Origin: Triangularia verruculosa
Taxonomy: Eukaryota; Ascomycota; Sordariomycetes; Sordariales; Podosporaceae
DNA: 64,000 bases
Direction: 5' to 3'
Assembly: GCA_033296885.1 (NCBI GenBank)
Contig: MU864015.1
Span: forward strand, 1 to 64,000
Part shown: positions 26,496 to 37,248 of the stretch, piece after piece
Layout: every line of letters begins with the position of its first letter
Numbering within the stretch: position 1 is the stretch's first letter
Program-made: the position numbers and the translations under genes
Notes under the pieces: generated by a model
What the model was told of the DNA's origin: nothing
The model's database searches: none
The model's input: the letters and a program-made list of their open reading frames with translations, nothing else

Positions 26496-26924
26496 ACCTT
26501 AGGCCGTACCGCTACCCTCACTTTTCTTAGCGCCTCTAAAACCCTGTAAAATAGGCTATACTTATATGGCTATCCTGGTTCCTAGTATTAGTATCTAATC
26601 TAATAAAAGTAATATTATCGCTCTACGTTTAAGAACGTTATATTTAACCTTCTTAAAGCTAAAAATAGCCGAGTAGCCGGGTACCCGCTATGTTTTAAAT
26701 TCCGACTAATACAGTTATTATAGGTTAAGAAAGGAACGATAGGCGGCCCCGTTTTTCTTACGCTAAACTAAATAGTAATATACTAGACGCGTCCAAAGCT
26801 CGTTAACTATACTTCAGAGGCGCCCGATTAACTAAAAGCCCTTAGGTATTAAGAGTTAACAAAGTTAAGGGGACCGGCCTAATTACTCCTATACTCTTAG
26901 CGACTAACAGCTACATTCTACTAC

Positions 26925-27490
26925 GGAATTACAATATACCCGCGTCCGTACTCTCCAGTACAATAATTACTAGTCGGTAGACGAAGGAAACGAAAGGCCC
27001 CCACCGCCCTCGCAGTTCTACTTCGCTAAATTCGAGTACTTTACGCTTAATAATACGGTATTATTTAACGACAAGTTCGCCCGCCTCGCTTAGTCCCAGT
27101 AATAGGTTCCTAGTTCTTAAGAATATACCCGACAGCGTATTATTGTAATATAGGAGGAACTTTAATTCCACTACTTCTTACAGCCGTAATAGCTTAACGA
27201 CGTCGACAAAGAAAAGCTTAGCGAAAAAAAGATAACGCTTTAGGGCTACCAAACCTTATATTATAAGGTCGGTATTAATCTAAGCGATTCGATCGTAGAG
27301 TATAAAAGGAACTTAAAAAATACGCTAATTAATATTATCGACCTTATCAATATACTATAGATAGATAAATAAATCGAGGTATAGGACAATTTTAAAGAGT
27401 CCTATATCTATACCCTCTAAGACGAAAAGAGGATTAATCGCGAAGAGACGAAGAAACCTCTAAGATACCTTACTTCGTTCTTATAGCATC
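26925..27490 (+). pseudogene. Degraded fungal hypothetical protein
   Basis: One plus frame reads a coherent acidic-basic protein broken only by TAG and TAA stops. Segments include DEGNERPPPPSQFYFAKFEYF (about 26983), KITL*GYQTLYYKVGINLSD (about 27229) and DSIVEYKRNLKNTLINIIDL (about 27290). Replacing stops by Trp, Gln or Arg gives a continuous protein of about 190 residues. I believe this matches a hypothetical family repeated in fungal genomes, but I cannot name a domain or function. Confidence 0.45.
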
Positions 27491-28668
27491 TATTAAAGCC
27501 GCGGTTACGTAGAAAGGGCAGGAAACGGAGCGGTCTTAGGGGGTTAAGGGTAATATCGGGCTACATTACAAAGCGTCGGGCTTAGATATTAATTTACATT
27601 TACTCTATAGCCTACTATAGATCTATATAGGGCGGGGTTCGTCCGTTAGAGGGCTATACGGATAATAAATATTCTATAGTAAGGGTATATATTCCGATAT
27701 GCTATTAGATCCGCTACGGAATTGCCTAGGTTTTATTTATACCTATATTTAAACTTACCCTGGGGGAAGTTTAGTCATTAAAAGAATTACGGGATAATTA
27801 AAAACCCTGGGATAACGATAACAATATTGCGGCTATTTAAGGTATAAAAAATGATTAGTATTAGTATAACGACCTAAAGAGAGTTGTATTTACAATCTAA
27901 TAAGCGGAGCTTTTTAGATCTCTCCCTAAAAAGTCAATACTCGGGTACTAAATTCCTACCTATCCCTCGCCTATCCCTCCTCTGCCGCCTCAAAAGTATA
28001 TATCGAAGCCTACTAAATGATACGGGCCTGGACTTCGACCGGGCTAGGAGCCTAAGGCTTTACCTCAAGCCGTAGAGGGCCCCGGGCAAGCTCCGCATTA
28101 ACTTCGGCTTAGTTCCGGCTAAGCCCTAGCAGAGCCCCCCGGTAGGGTTACGACTGGATATACAGTACTACATTCAGAGGACTTCCTACAATAATTCTCT
28201 TTTCTTCCTTAACTATATTTAAGAAAACGCTAAGCGTATTCCGTAGCTTCCTTAAGGAGAAAGCCTTTCCCCGTACTCTAGAGATGCCGCTATATACCGC
28301 TAAGAATCGCAGAGTCGCATAAAGTAGAGTCATCGTTACGATAGCTTTAACCCTTACGGGCGCAGGCTTTTCTAGGTAGTATCCGACGCTAAACTTCTGT
28401 ATAATAAAAGTTGATAATGGACTGGATGAGCGAGAGACGGAGTTCTGTTACCAAGTCTACCGGCCAAGTGTTAGTAGGCATTAAAGCGAGTAGTTCGATA
28501 CTAGCTGCTTACGTCAGGCGGTCCAGGGTAGTCGCCCAAACGTAACCGGGATAGGGCGACTCAGGGCAAACGTGAGTGGGCCGTCCTTATCACTAAAAAA
28601 GGTTAATCCGGTACATAAGAAGCTGAAGATAAAGCCAGTAACTTCCTCTATAACGGTGCTGTCTGATA
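27491..28668. other. Degraded intergenic DNA, no gene recognised
   Basis: Mixed composition, partly RIP-mutated. Short open frames on both strands (27884-28075 plus, 28148-28333 minus) show no recognisable motif. Confidence 0.45.
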
Positions 28669-28779
28669 GTACCGCCCGACTAATTGTACCGCCCGTCTAG
28701 TTGTACCGCCCGACTAGTTATGCCGCCCGACTAGTTGTACCGCCCGACTGATTGTGCCGCCCGACTGATTATGCCGTCT
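28669..28779 (+). repeat. 17 bp minisatellite
   Basis: Six and a half tandem copies of GTACCGCCCGACTAGTT. Variants differ mainly by A/G and C/T. Unlike most of the left half, the array is GC-balanced. Confidence 0.9.
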
Positions 28780-29252
28780 AGGCGTACGAAGAATTCGCGT
28801 GATCCTCCTTAAGACTCGACATCTCGGGGTGCGGTTGCGATCAGTGGGGCGGTATTGCGGACCGGGCGGGGGCGCGGCGGCGGAGTGGGCCCCGAGAATG
28901 ACGGAGCGGTGGGAGTACAACTGCCGAAGTCGAGCCGATCACCGCTAATTCCGCCACGCCCTGGCCATCATCTACGACAAAAACGCACCGTATCTATTTG
29001 CATGAAAGTCACTATGGAAACTCGTTACGGGTAAGCTCCGTAAACGCCTGGGTTTTCATTGAGTATTCGCTTAACCGTAGGTCGGAGTGTAAGCTCAGTG
29101 GGTCCTAGAGTTGATTAATCAGCACGCCAGTGACCTCCCTCACTAGTCGGCCGACGGATATTGTCGCAGCCTCCACTATGCGTCGAGGCGTCCTGAGAAG
29201 AAGCAAAGTCCATTGCACGCTAGTCTGTGAAATAATGTCAACTAAAATACAG
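28780..29252. other. Intergenic DNA next to the captain-like pseudogene
   Basis: Composition is near normal and little mutated. I see no gene and no clear element end here. Confidence 0.4.
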
Positions 29253-31475
29253 TTAGGCCCGTAATCTAACGCCGTGGATCCTCTCTACGTGGTTCTTGAA
29301 GTGGTTTAAGTGCTTGAACTCCAGCTCCTCCTCCCTGCACTTAGGGTGGTTGCACAACATGCGGTTCGCGCCCTTCAGCTGTTTTGCGTACTCCCTATCG
29401 AAATGGTCATACATCACGGCAGGCCGACAGTACTTGAAGGTTCTTTCCTCGTATGACAGCCTCTTATCCCCAATGCACTGCGGGCACTGCGTCCTCTCCA
29501 TTAGTAGGGGAAATGGGTCGGGTCTGGGAGATTCCTCCTTCACGACGACCTCGGCCGGCGGTCTTCGCCGAACGGCGTCTCGCTTCTTGGTTTCCCTCTT
29601 GTCGCATAGCGCGACCATAAGCTCGGCGGCCCGGATACGGAGTCCGGGGAGCTGTGCGGGGGTTAGATCCTCCGGCTGCTTGTAGAGGATCTCGGCTAGC
29701 TGTGCCCGCTCGGGAATTTAAAGATCGATGGCCGGTTCGACATACTCGTCTTCCTCCTCCTCGTCTTCCTACTCCCCGCGCGCCTATCTCTCGATCAATC
29801 TCTCGATCTCCCAGGTCGGACGGTTATAGAAGTAGTCGTCGCGATACTCCTTAACAATCTTCTTCACACGCTGCGCTTTCTTGTTCCTAATAAGCTAGGT
29901 AAGATCCCGGATCTTCTGCTCGTTATCCTAGCCTCGGATGCGGTATCGGCCGCCCTTAAGCCTCTCCCTCCGCTGCTCTAGCTCGACGATTTCAGGGTCA
30001 GGCGTCATGTCCTGCCAGACTTCGTCAGGGACAATATCCCGGCCTGCACGCGGGTCGCGCATAACGCTAATATAGGTAAGCATCTCGAGAAGCGCATTTT
30101 CGTGCGGCTCATGGAGAACCGCATTCTGAAGATGGAATTTCACCTTAGGGTTGATATATGCGCTATTGAACGTGGCCCACTTTGGATCGTGACGCAGCAT
30201 CTAGTCGCGGACAGTATTAGGCGCGTTCCCTGGATGTAGAGTCAGTAAGGCCGTTCGCCGGCGCATGAAAACGACATACTATTTGCTTTATTGGCTGCCC
30301 CACGGCGGAAATCTTTTAGCTATATAGGCTTCTCCTGCCCAGCATCCAGTGACTGCTGCGCCATATCATCTCGTAGCCTGGGATACTGCATAGCCTCGTG
30401 CTCGGAGATCTCGGAGCCGTTGAACCGGCGGAACACAGGTCGCTTGAGCCACTCCTTCTTCCACCGTAGCGGCGTACATTGGACCGGGCCGGTGTTCTTT
30501 ATGCCAAACACGCTCGCTACGCTGGTAAGATTTCGGGTGTCGAAAGCGCGGTCGTGCACTGCAATGCTAACGATGATGGTGATGAGACAGAATATCGGCC
30601 TGCGAGCTAGCGTAAAGTGAAAGATAGTCCTGTAAAACGTCAGCTAAAGAATACGCAAAGTGTATGTAGACCAATACGTACGGTTTTGGCTTGTTGTCAG
30701 CGCCTTTATGGTGGATAAACTTCACTGCTATCGTAAGCACATCATCGCCCGTCACCGGGTGACGGACAACCATCAATAATATATCCTTGTAGTAGAGTGC
30801 CTTGGGTCGTCCGCGGCCCATTGTCTCATTAGCGAGCATCGCTTTAACCACTTTATCCGGCAATTTGTCCTTGGCACTATCTTTCCGTGCTCCAACCTGC
30901 GCAGCGACATAATCGTTATCGAATGTGGCCGGCTCGAGGCGCATCACCGTGTCCCGGTCGCGAGGACAGATGGCTTTAGGGCCGTAGATCTCTTCCCAAG
31001 AGCCATCTTTTGGTTTCTTTTTTTCGTTGTCCACGATCTCGGCAGGTCGGCATCCGGTACACATGAGGAAAAGGTAGCATCCCGACAGGTTTATACGATG
31101 CCGCTCTCCAGGAAAAATGGTCGTGTCGTAAGCGATATTGAACGTCAGGAGAACTAGCAGATCTTTCCAATCGGCCACTTACTTGTCGAGTACATTAGAT
31201 GCTCGAAGGCCGTGTTTGGATATCAGCTCGGCATCGTACCACTATAAAGGTGTCAGTACGCTGGCGGTATAGAAATATACAGGTTTGCCCTAACCTTTTA
31301 AACCTCCTTAGTATTATTGCAATCGATGTACTGGCCGACCACCCGAGCGTATAGTTGCTTGTACTGACGGAAATACTCCCACGATGTACCCCACGAAGAG
31401 ATCTTATATTTCTCGCATAGGTGGTCGAGGAAGTCCATCGCGGTCGTTCGGTCTACTTATTAGATCACCTCTTTC
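29253..31475 (-). pseudogene. DUF3435-family tyrosine recombinase (Starship captain-like), broken
   Basis: Fragments of one protein lie in order on the minus strand. The N-terminal part reads SWGTSWEYFRQYKQLYARVVG (about 31415-31350). The core begins FNIAYDTTIFPGERHRINL with catalytic-Arg context TGCRPAEIVDN (about 31075-31040). Next come RWKKEWLKRPVFRRFNG (about 30460), the second Arg box DFRRGAANKAN (about 30315-30280), then LRHDPKWATFNSAYIN with the His and Tyr boxes (about 30195-30150). The C-terminal zinc-finger region (CPQC...HF...CNHPKC...HVERIH) ends at 29253. Stops and a frame change near 30560 break it. At least one TAG sits where a Trp precedes the second Arg box, consistent with RIP. 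DUF3435 proteins include the captains that move Starship elements, though not all members are captains. Confidence 0.8.
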
Positions 31476-33019
31476 CACGGCCCTAATCCCATAACAACGC
31501 AATATCTCCCTTACATTTAGCGACCTTCCCGACAATAAGATGGGAAAAGAAGACCTACCTTTTCCACTTTCGTTGTATGCCAGTGATATTAACTTAAGTG
31601 CAATCGGCGTCCGCGGGTTTGAGAAAGCGTATCTGTCGCAATCTTTCGCGCTGCGCTGTATGCTGCTCGGCCGTAAAAGGGACCTTCCGCCGCTCGGCGT
31701 CTCGCCGCTAGGACTCTCGCTCGGTAAAGTATTTAATAAAGTTAGTATTGTAGCGGGCTCCTCCGCTAGGGCGGACGGGTGCCATACCGTTGACTTAGGG
31801 GGCGCCGTTGGAGAGGGAAGAATAGGATTTCGAAGAGCGGGAAAGAGGGGGTGAATCGGGTGTGTGACTTCGATAGGAAGAGTCGGCGACTCGAGAAAAC
31901 CGGCGAGGATAAGGGAGCTATTTTAAGCTGCCTACTGTAGGAGCTAAAAACGGCTTCCCGAGGGCCAAGAACCTGGATTTTGGGTGTTGGAAATAGAGTT
32001 AGGAGTTATTCTTAGCAACTGCGCCGTTTAGTGCCGCGTACTGCAGCGCGTGGTGGGAACAAGTGGGGCTGTGGGAGCTAAGGCTGCGACAGGTCCATGT
32101 ACAGGGTACTTCATTGGGACCCTGTGCCGCGGCGCCCCTCACTGTCGAGGCCGTCGAAAACGGCGACACGCGCCAGCCAAATTCGGCGGCCAGAACAGCG
32201 CTTTCTCGACTTAAGCTGTAATAATATTACCTTATCTAAATTTATATAAGATGATAAAATACTACCCCCTTTATCAAAAGGATATATTCCTATACTATTA
32301 ATATACTAACCTCCCGTTACTATAACCCCCTCATAAAAAGGTATATTATAATAGTCTTAAATCTAATATAATATATAATATAATAAAAGTATTAATAATT
32401 ATTGTAAATATATTACCGTTAAATATATAAATACTACTAATATATTCAAAACCCGCTAAGCTTATAAATATTCTATTTAAATTATATCCCCGGATTTATT
32501 TAATAATAAAGGTTTAATATAATATAATACCGCCGCTTTATATTAGCGTTTTTAAAGTCGCCTATTTAATATTAATATGTTAAAATAGGTCCCTGTGAGG
32601 CCTAATTTACAGTGGACTGGCAGCTGTAATACTACGTGGTTATAGGTGTGAAGGATTGGAGGATTCGGCTAAGTCCTTGCCCGAAGAGCTTACCCGTCAC
32701 TAAGCACTTACCCGGCACCTGTGCCCGGGCTCCACTCAGCACTACAGGCCACTTCAAAAGCTTGCATCGGGCCAACCAGTGAGCCAAAATAGCTATAGTT
32801 TTATAATTAGGCTTATAACGCCCAGTTATACTACTGGTTAACAGGGCCAAGCCTTAGGCTTATGTTGACCCGCACTTTGCAAAAAGGGGGGCGGTTTAGG
32901 TAAAGATTTGTATAGGCGTAAGTCGCCATTTCAGCAACTCTCACCAAACTCGGGGTCCGGCAAGCCGTACTCTGGCTCATCTGCCCGCCCTGGCGTGCAA
33001 GGCTCTGCAAGGCACTCGG
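31476..33019. other. Intergenic DNA with a sharp AT-rich insert
   Basis: From 31476 to about 32220 composition is normal. A plus-strand frame at 31540-31854 has no recognisable product. From about 32220 to 32580 the sequence abruptly becomes RIP-like and AT-rich, then returns to normal by about 32600. No gene was recognised, and a short minus-strand frame at 32632-32850 looks fortuitous. Confidence 0.5.
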
Positions 33020-33037
33020 TTAGGGTTAGGGTTAGGG
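33020..33037 (+). repeat. Interstitial telomere repeat, TTAGGG x3
   Basis: Three perfect tandem copies of the ascomycete telomere unit, reading TTAGGG on the plus strand as at a right-hand chromosome end. It is not at a contig end here. Confidence 0.95.
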
Positions 33038-33040
33038 TAT

Positions 33041-33260
33041 AAACAACTTGATAGATTTAAAGATAAGAAAAGGCTTTAAAAGATAGCTGTCAAACGCTTC
33101 ACGGCAGGGATAAAGCTGTGAAAGATAGTTGGAAAGCATTAAGAAGCAACTAGATACATTTAAAGATAATAAAAGGCTTTAAAAATAGTCGAAACGCGTC
33201 AAGAAGCAGTTAAAATATATTTACAATAGTAAAGGGCCTCAGAAGATAGTTGATAGACCT
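33041..33260 (+). repeat. Degenerate tandem repeat beside the telomere motif
   Basis: About three diverged copies of a unit containing GATAGATTTAAAGATAAGAA, then AAGGCTTTAAAA(G)ATAG and ...AAGAAGC. Copies are seen near 33050, 33150 and 33215, with uneven spacing. Confidence 0.6.
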
Positions 33261-33979
33261 TCAACATCGACAAGCGTTTAAAATCTACCAATATCAGGTC
33301 CCTTTGATGAATCGCATTGGCACCATGCCATATGAAAGTTGATGTATTAAAAAGAAGAGATGCGAACTAAAACTAATGTTGATGCGTGCCTACAATACCC
33401 CTTCATGAAAAGATTCGTCCTGAATCCTATACTCTCCTCCGATATTCCTTTTGCTAATACCATGACATGTTCCTTTTGCCAATGCCAGTGCCATGAACCA
33501 TGCTCACTCCCTTTGACGTGCCATCATCTTCCTCACCTGTCCCATCGCCACCACTTCCTTGCTAGACAACAAGGGAAATGGAGACATGCACGCCGTAGAC
33601 CGAAGATTTGGCACTTGAGAGGAGACCATGGCTTTGCAGGGCAGTTAAGAGAAAACTAGAATAATTAACGGACCTTTAAAGGATGCAAAGGTCTCTTTTA
33701 TCTTTTGCGGCGTCGTTCTCATTCTACAACGTGTCACACGGCAAACAGCTGCTATCAACCTGCATATTGTAAGCTAGCTATTAGAAAAGGCATAGAGGGT
33801 ACAGACCATTTGATGGAAGATAAAGACGCGTTTCAAATTATATTAAACCACACAGCAGAAACAAAAACCTACGAGTGGAAATAAGGGAAGCATGTCACGA
33901 TCACATTCTAATATTGAGAGAACATAAATAAAGAAAACGGTCAAGTTTCATTTTTTAAAAAAAAAAGAAAAAAAGAAAA
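33261..33979. other. Intergenic DNA downstream of the RGG-tailed gene
   Basis: No gene was recognised. An open plus frame at 33360-33659 lacks any family motif and has a Cys/His-rich composition that may be chance. The purine run at 33955-33975 follows closely the stop of the minus-strand gene. Confidence 0.4.
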
Positions 33980-35723
33980 CTAAAAGTCGGGCGTTTTGCG
34001 GCGCTTCGGATCTTGTGAATCCTTTTTATTACCTGCCCAAGGTCTTTCCTCAAAGGGGATGCCATCTTCGATGTCGCCTTTGGGCGGCTCCCGGCGGTTA
34101 GACTGCCGACGTTGAGGCTGGCTATCTCTTGGCCTGTAAGTATCGCGAGGCGGACGGCTGCCGCGGTTGGGATGGCCTCCACCGCGATTCGTATTTAGAC
34201 GATAGTCGTCATAAGCCTGAGGAGGGCTATGGTTGTAATTTTGAGAGGGGCCTCGGCCACCTCTGGGGGCTTGGTTGTGATAGCCGCCCCTCTGCGGTTG
34301 GTTTTGATAGCCGCCCCTCTGCGGTTGGTTTTGATAGCCGCCCCTTTGTTGGTTTCGAGAACTATCGCGACCCGTTCGGTCATTCCAATGAGCAGGAGCA
34401 GCTGGTGTCCAAGTCCGTTGAGGCTCCGGCTCTTCGTGCCCTTCTGGGGATTCCGACCAGGGACGGGCAGTAGCAAGGGGCTGGTCGCCCGCTGTAGGTG
34501 GTGTGGTGGCTCGATTCTGGTTGCCCATGCCCACAGGGACGATAAAGTCGTGTGATCCAGTTAGAGCCGTATCAGGCTCGCGAGGTGCATCTGGCATACT
34601 CGCTGGAGGATCTTGAGCCTGCGCGGGGGGCATACTCGGCTCGAAAGTAGGAGATAGCCTGGCATCGGGAAGCGGTTGATGCTGAGGCTCCACCGTGGGA
34701 GAAAGTCCCAATGCTTGACGGAGAAAGTCATCCGCGCTGGACTCTATCTGGTGAGAGACCTCCAAAGGCAGGTCATCGCGTGGTTCATCAGTGGTGAGGG
34801 GGCAAATTTGCTCATACTGTGCCTGCGAGACTTGAACGTAGACATAGATGTATTTTCCTTCTTGGGAAGCTCTCCAATCATATGTGACAGGAAGCGTCGG
34901 CGTTTGGCTTGGGTAAAAGACTCTTCCGGCCCTGGTGTACAAGCGAATCTTGTCTGGCTCGTCGGGCTGCTGTCGGAGCTTGACGACGGCAATGCACTTG
35001 TAATAGCAGATTCTCTGTCCGCCGTAGCTTTGGAGCTCGAATCTGCACAAGTGGGGATGGAACCTCTCTTCGGCTCCGGCGTGAATGGTGATGCGGATTC
35101 GCAAAAACATCGGGTCGTGGTACACTCTGGTGACCTCAATATTTGAGTCTGCTGGTCATCGTTCCTTGGAAGCTTTCCTCGAGATGCCGGCTCAGGCCAA
35201 CATTTTCCTCGGGATCGGTCTTGACGGTGTAAGAAAGACAGCCGTCTGCGCCTGGGAATCCCCGCGCGACGTTCTTGGGAACGTCACTCTGCCAGTCACC
35301 GTCGGGATGCACCCGGTATTCGATGACTCGGAGAACCATCGTGAGTCCTGATTCCTGGCTCCAAACGCTCGAAAGCATCTCTCTGGAGTTCATCAGATCC
35401 TCAAATGTGGGGCCCGAGACTTCTCTCTCGTAGCCATTCATGATCATCATGACTATTCTTTCTCTTTCGGCGGGCCCAATTTGGGTATCCACCAACGGTT
35501 GGAACGCGCTCGCGAGCGCGAAGACGTGGGAGAACTGACCGCTTCGGGTCGCTAGCTCCAGGATTTCCATGCGGGCTTCTTTTCGAATATGTCCCAGCAT
35601 GTGACGGATGAGGTAGACCTGACAGGCCAACCCGGATCGCCTGACGAGGTCGGAGTCGAGGTCGACGAGGTTTTCAGCCCGAAAGCTTTCCACGCAGAGT
35701 TCGCGCTGCAGATTGATATCCAT
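33980..35723 (-). CDS. Unrecognised protein with RGG/NQ-rich tail, frame break near 35130
   Basis: The gene starts at the ATG at 35723. A first frame encodes 195 residues with a folded-looking helical region (RELCVESFRAENLVDLDSDL, MEILELATRSGQFSHVFALA) and stops at 35136. A second frame, open from about 35150 to the stop at 33980, continues with an ordered part (FLRIRITIHAGAEERFHPHL), a Pro-rich linker and a basic tail with three RGGYQNQPQ-type repeats and many RGG/RPP motifs. That tail is typical of disordered RNA- or DNA-binding segments. No GT...AG pair in the right phase joins the frames, so this is a real frameshift, a sequencing error or programmed slippage. It is the last of three same-strand genes. 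The family is unknown to me. Confidence 0.65.
34279..34356 (-). repeat. 27 bp coding repeat (RGGYQNQPQ)
   Basis: Three tandem copies of a 27 bp unit in the RGG tail. The first two are identical and the third is shorter and diverged. Each copy encodes nine residues. Confidence 0.9.
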
Positions 35724-36049
35724 CTTTCTTCGATAAAGTTAGCGCAAGTTCAAAAGTTGGAAAAGGATGGAGGGTCGCTTACCTTTTTAGGTTGTTGGAT
35801 AAGGAATTGGAAAAGACCGTCGGAAGGCAGCTGCCCAGTATCTGGATGAGAAAAGGTGGGGCAAGTCGCAGACTGCGTCTGATTGGCCGAGTGCCCTGGA
35901 GCTCTGGCCAGCCTTCCGCTGCGGTTGTCTTGGCGAGAAATTTGATTCGTCAGCGACTTAGACGAATCGTGCCCCCGGCAGCCTCGAAATGGTGCAACCA
36001 AAGATGAAGAGGAAGAAGGGATCAGGGGAGGACGGGCAACTTGATATGG

Positions 36050-36655
36050 AAAGTTGGCTGTTGGAGCAAGTAATGGAGTCACACACAAACAATGTACATG
36101 GGCCAAAAATCAGTGAATCGGGGCAAGAGGAGCAATTGGAATAAAGGGGGCTGTTGGAGCAAGCAAAAAGTGCATACGGGAGCAAGCAAGGAAGCACAAG
36201 GGCCAGAGGAACAAGCAATGGAAACACAAAAACTGCATACGAGCCAAAATTAGTAAATTAGGGCAAGAGGAGCAACTGGAATAAAGTGGGCTGTTGGAGC
36301 GAGCAATGGAATCACATACAAAAAGTGCACATGGGCCGGAGTTGCAAGCAAGGAAACATCGGGCTAGATGAGCAATGGGATCACATACAAAAAGTCACAT
36401 GGCCAGAGGAGTAAGTAATGAAACAGAAAAATTCACACGGACTAGAGGAGCAATGGAATCTGTGGAAAGGTTGGGCCAGTTTAGGCCCTGAAGCTCGTGA
36501 GGGCTTCAGAGGGCCAGACCACTAAAAATTGATATCGGTTCCCGTACTTTAATGCAACTGTTCTTAAACTTCAAAGAATCACACACAAAAAGTGCGCACT
36601 GGCCAGAGGAGCAAGCAATGGAAACACAAAAAACTCACACGGCCAAAATTAAAAG
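36050..36655. repeat. Degenerate tandem repeats between two genes of the three-gene set
   Basis: The interval is built from variants of GAGCAATGGAATCACATAC, AAAAAGTGCACATGGGCC and AGAGGAGCAAGCAATGG, recurring every 35-50 bp. A longer period of roughly 140 bp appears as GGAATAAAGTGGGCTGTTGGAGC at about 36133 and 36275. It lies upstream of the RGG-tailed gene and downstream of the 174-residue gene, and holds no convincing open frame. Confidence 0.8.
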
Positions 36656-36673
36656 CAAAATGTCAATTTATTA

Positions 36674-37198
36674 TCACTGTCTGGTCCTGACAAACAACAT
36701 AAATACGTCTCCCGCGTTGCAGAGTATCGACATGCGCAGAGGGTTCCTGATCTCGGCCCATGTCAGCTGTGGCCACTCGAGCAGCTCGGCGCCGAACATC
36801 AATCTCAACCTCGAACAGTAAACACTCCAGTTTCTGGAGATATCTTCCCACTCTTGGCTGGGAAAGGCGCAGAATACTGCGTCAACAATGTCTCCTGCGT
36901 CGAGGGACTGCACAAAAGCATCTGCGCCCTCGATATTGACAATCATCTCCACAAAGGAGAAGTTTGCACTTTGACGAGTGACAATTTGAGTGGCATGGCT
37001 GTGTTGGCCATTCTGCCGGAACCCATTTAAGATGTCACGCTGCGAGGAGCGAGGCATGCTGATGCGCGCATGGCGGTACATTTGGTGGACGGAGACAACT
37101 CCGGGACGCTGTGGGTATATTCTTAATGACCCGGGTCCCCCGTACGGGAGCAGATTGGGCACCTCTTGGGCATCGCTGTCAGCGGTTTGGGGATCCAT
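36674..37198 (-). CDS. Unrecognised 174-residue protein of the three-gene set
   Basis: The start chosen is the ATG at 37198 (MDPQTADSDAQEV). The frame is open further upstream, but with no ATG context better than this and inside the preceding gene. The protein has an acidic start, a basic middle (MYRHARISMPRSSQRDILNG) and a hydrophobic, Trp-rich C-terminal half (DAVFCAFPSQEWEDISRNW, LEWPQLTWAEIRNPL). There is no signal peptide or membrane segment and no family I recognise. The start is 50 nt after the stop of the helicase-like gene, far closer than usual for filamentous fungi, which suggests co-transcription or a compact transferred unit. Confidence 0.6.
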   Translation of the reverse strand: MDPQTADSDAQEVPNLLPYGGPGSLRIYPQRPGVVSVHQMYRHARISMPRSSQRDILNGFRQNGQHSHATQIVTRQSANFSFVEMIVNIEGADAFVQSLDAGDIVDAVFCAFPSQEWEDISRNWSVYCSRLRLMFGAELLEWPQLTWAEIRNPLRMSILCNAGDVFMLFVRTRQ

Positions 37199-37248
37199 TG
37201 TTGTTGAGGATGAATTGGTGAACCTGCAGGATTTCAACACGCGAGTAT

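Noticed and set aside
26160..28779. The 16 and 17 bp arrays as CRISPR-like
   Set aside because: There are no unique spacers: the units are directly adjacent and the genome is eukaryotic.
29296..29685. Plus-strand open frame of 129 residues
   Set aside because: Antisense shadow of the zinc-finger tail of the DUF3435 pseudogene.
34676..35146. Plus-strand open frame of 156 residues
   Set aside because: Antisense to the two frames of the RGG-tailed gene. It has no motif and an implausible composition.
35040..35200. A short intron joining the two frames of the RGG-tailed gene
   Set aside because: Candidate donors (GTCAAG, GTTGGC) and the CAGCAG acceptor give the third frame, which is not the one used downstream.
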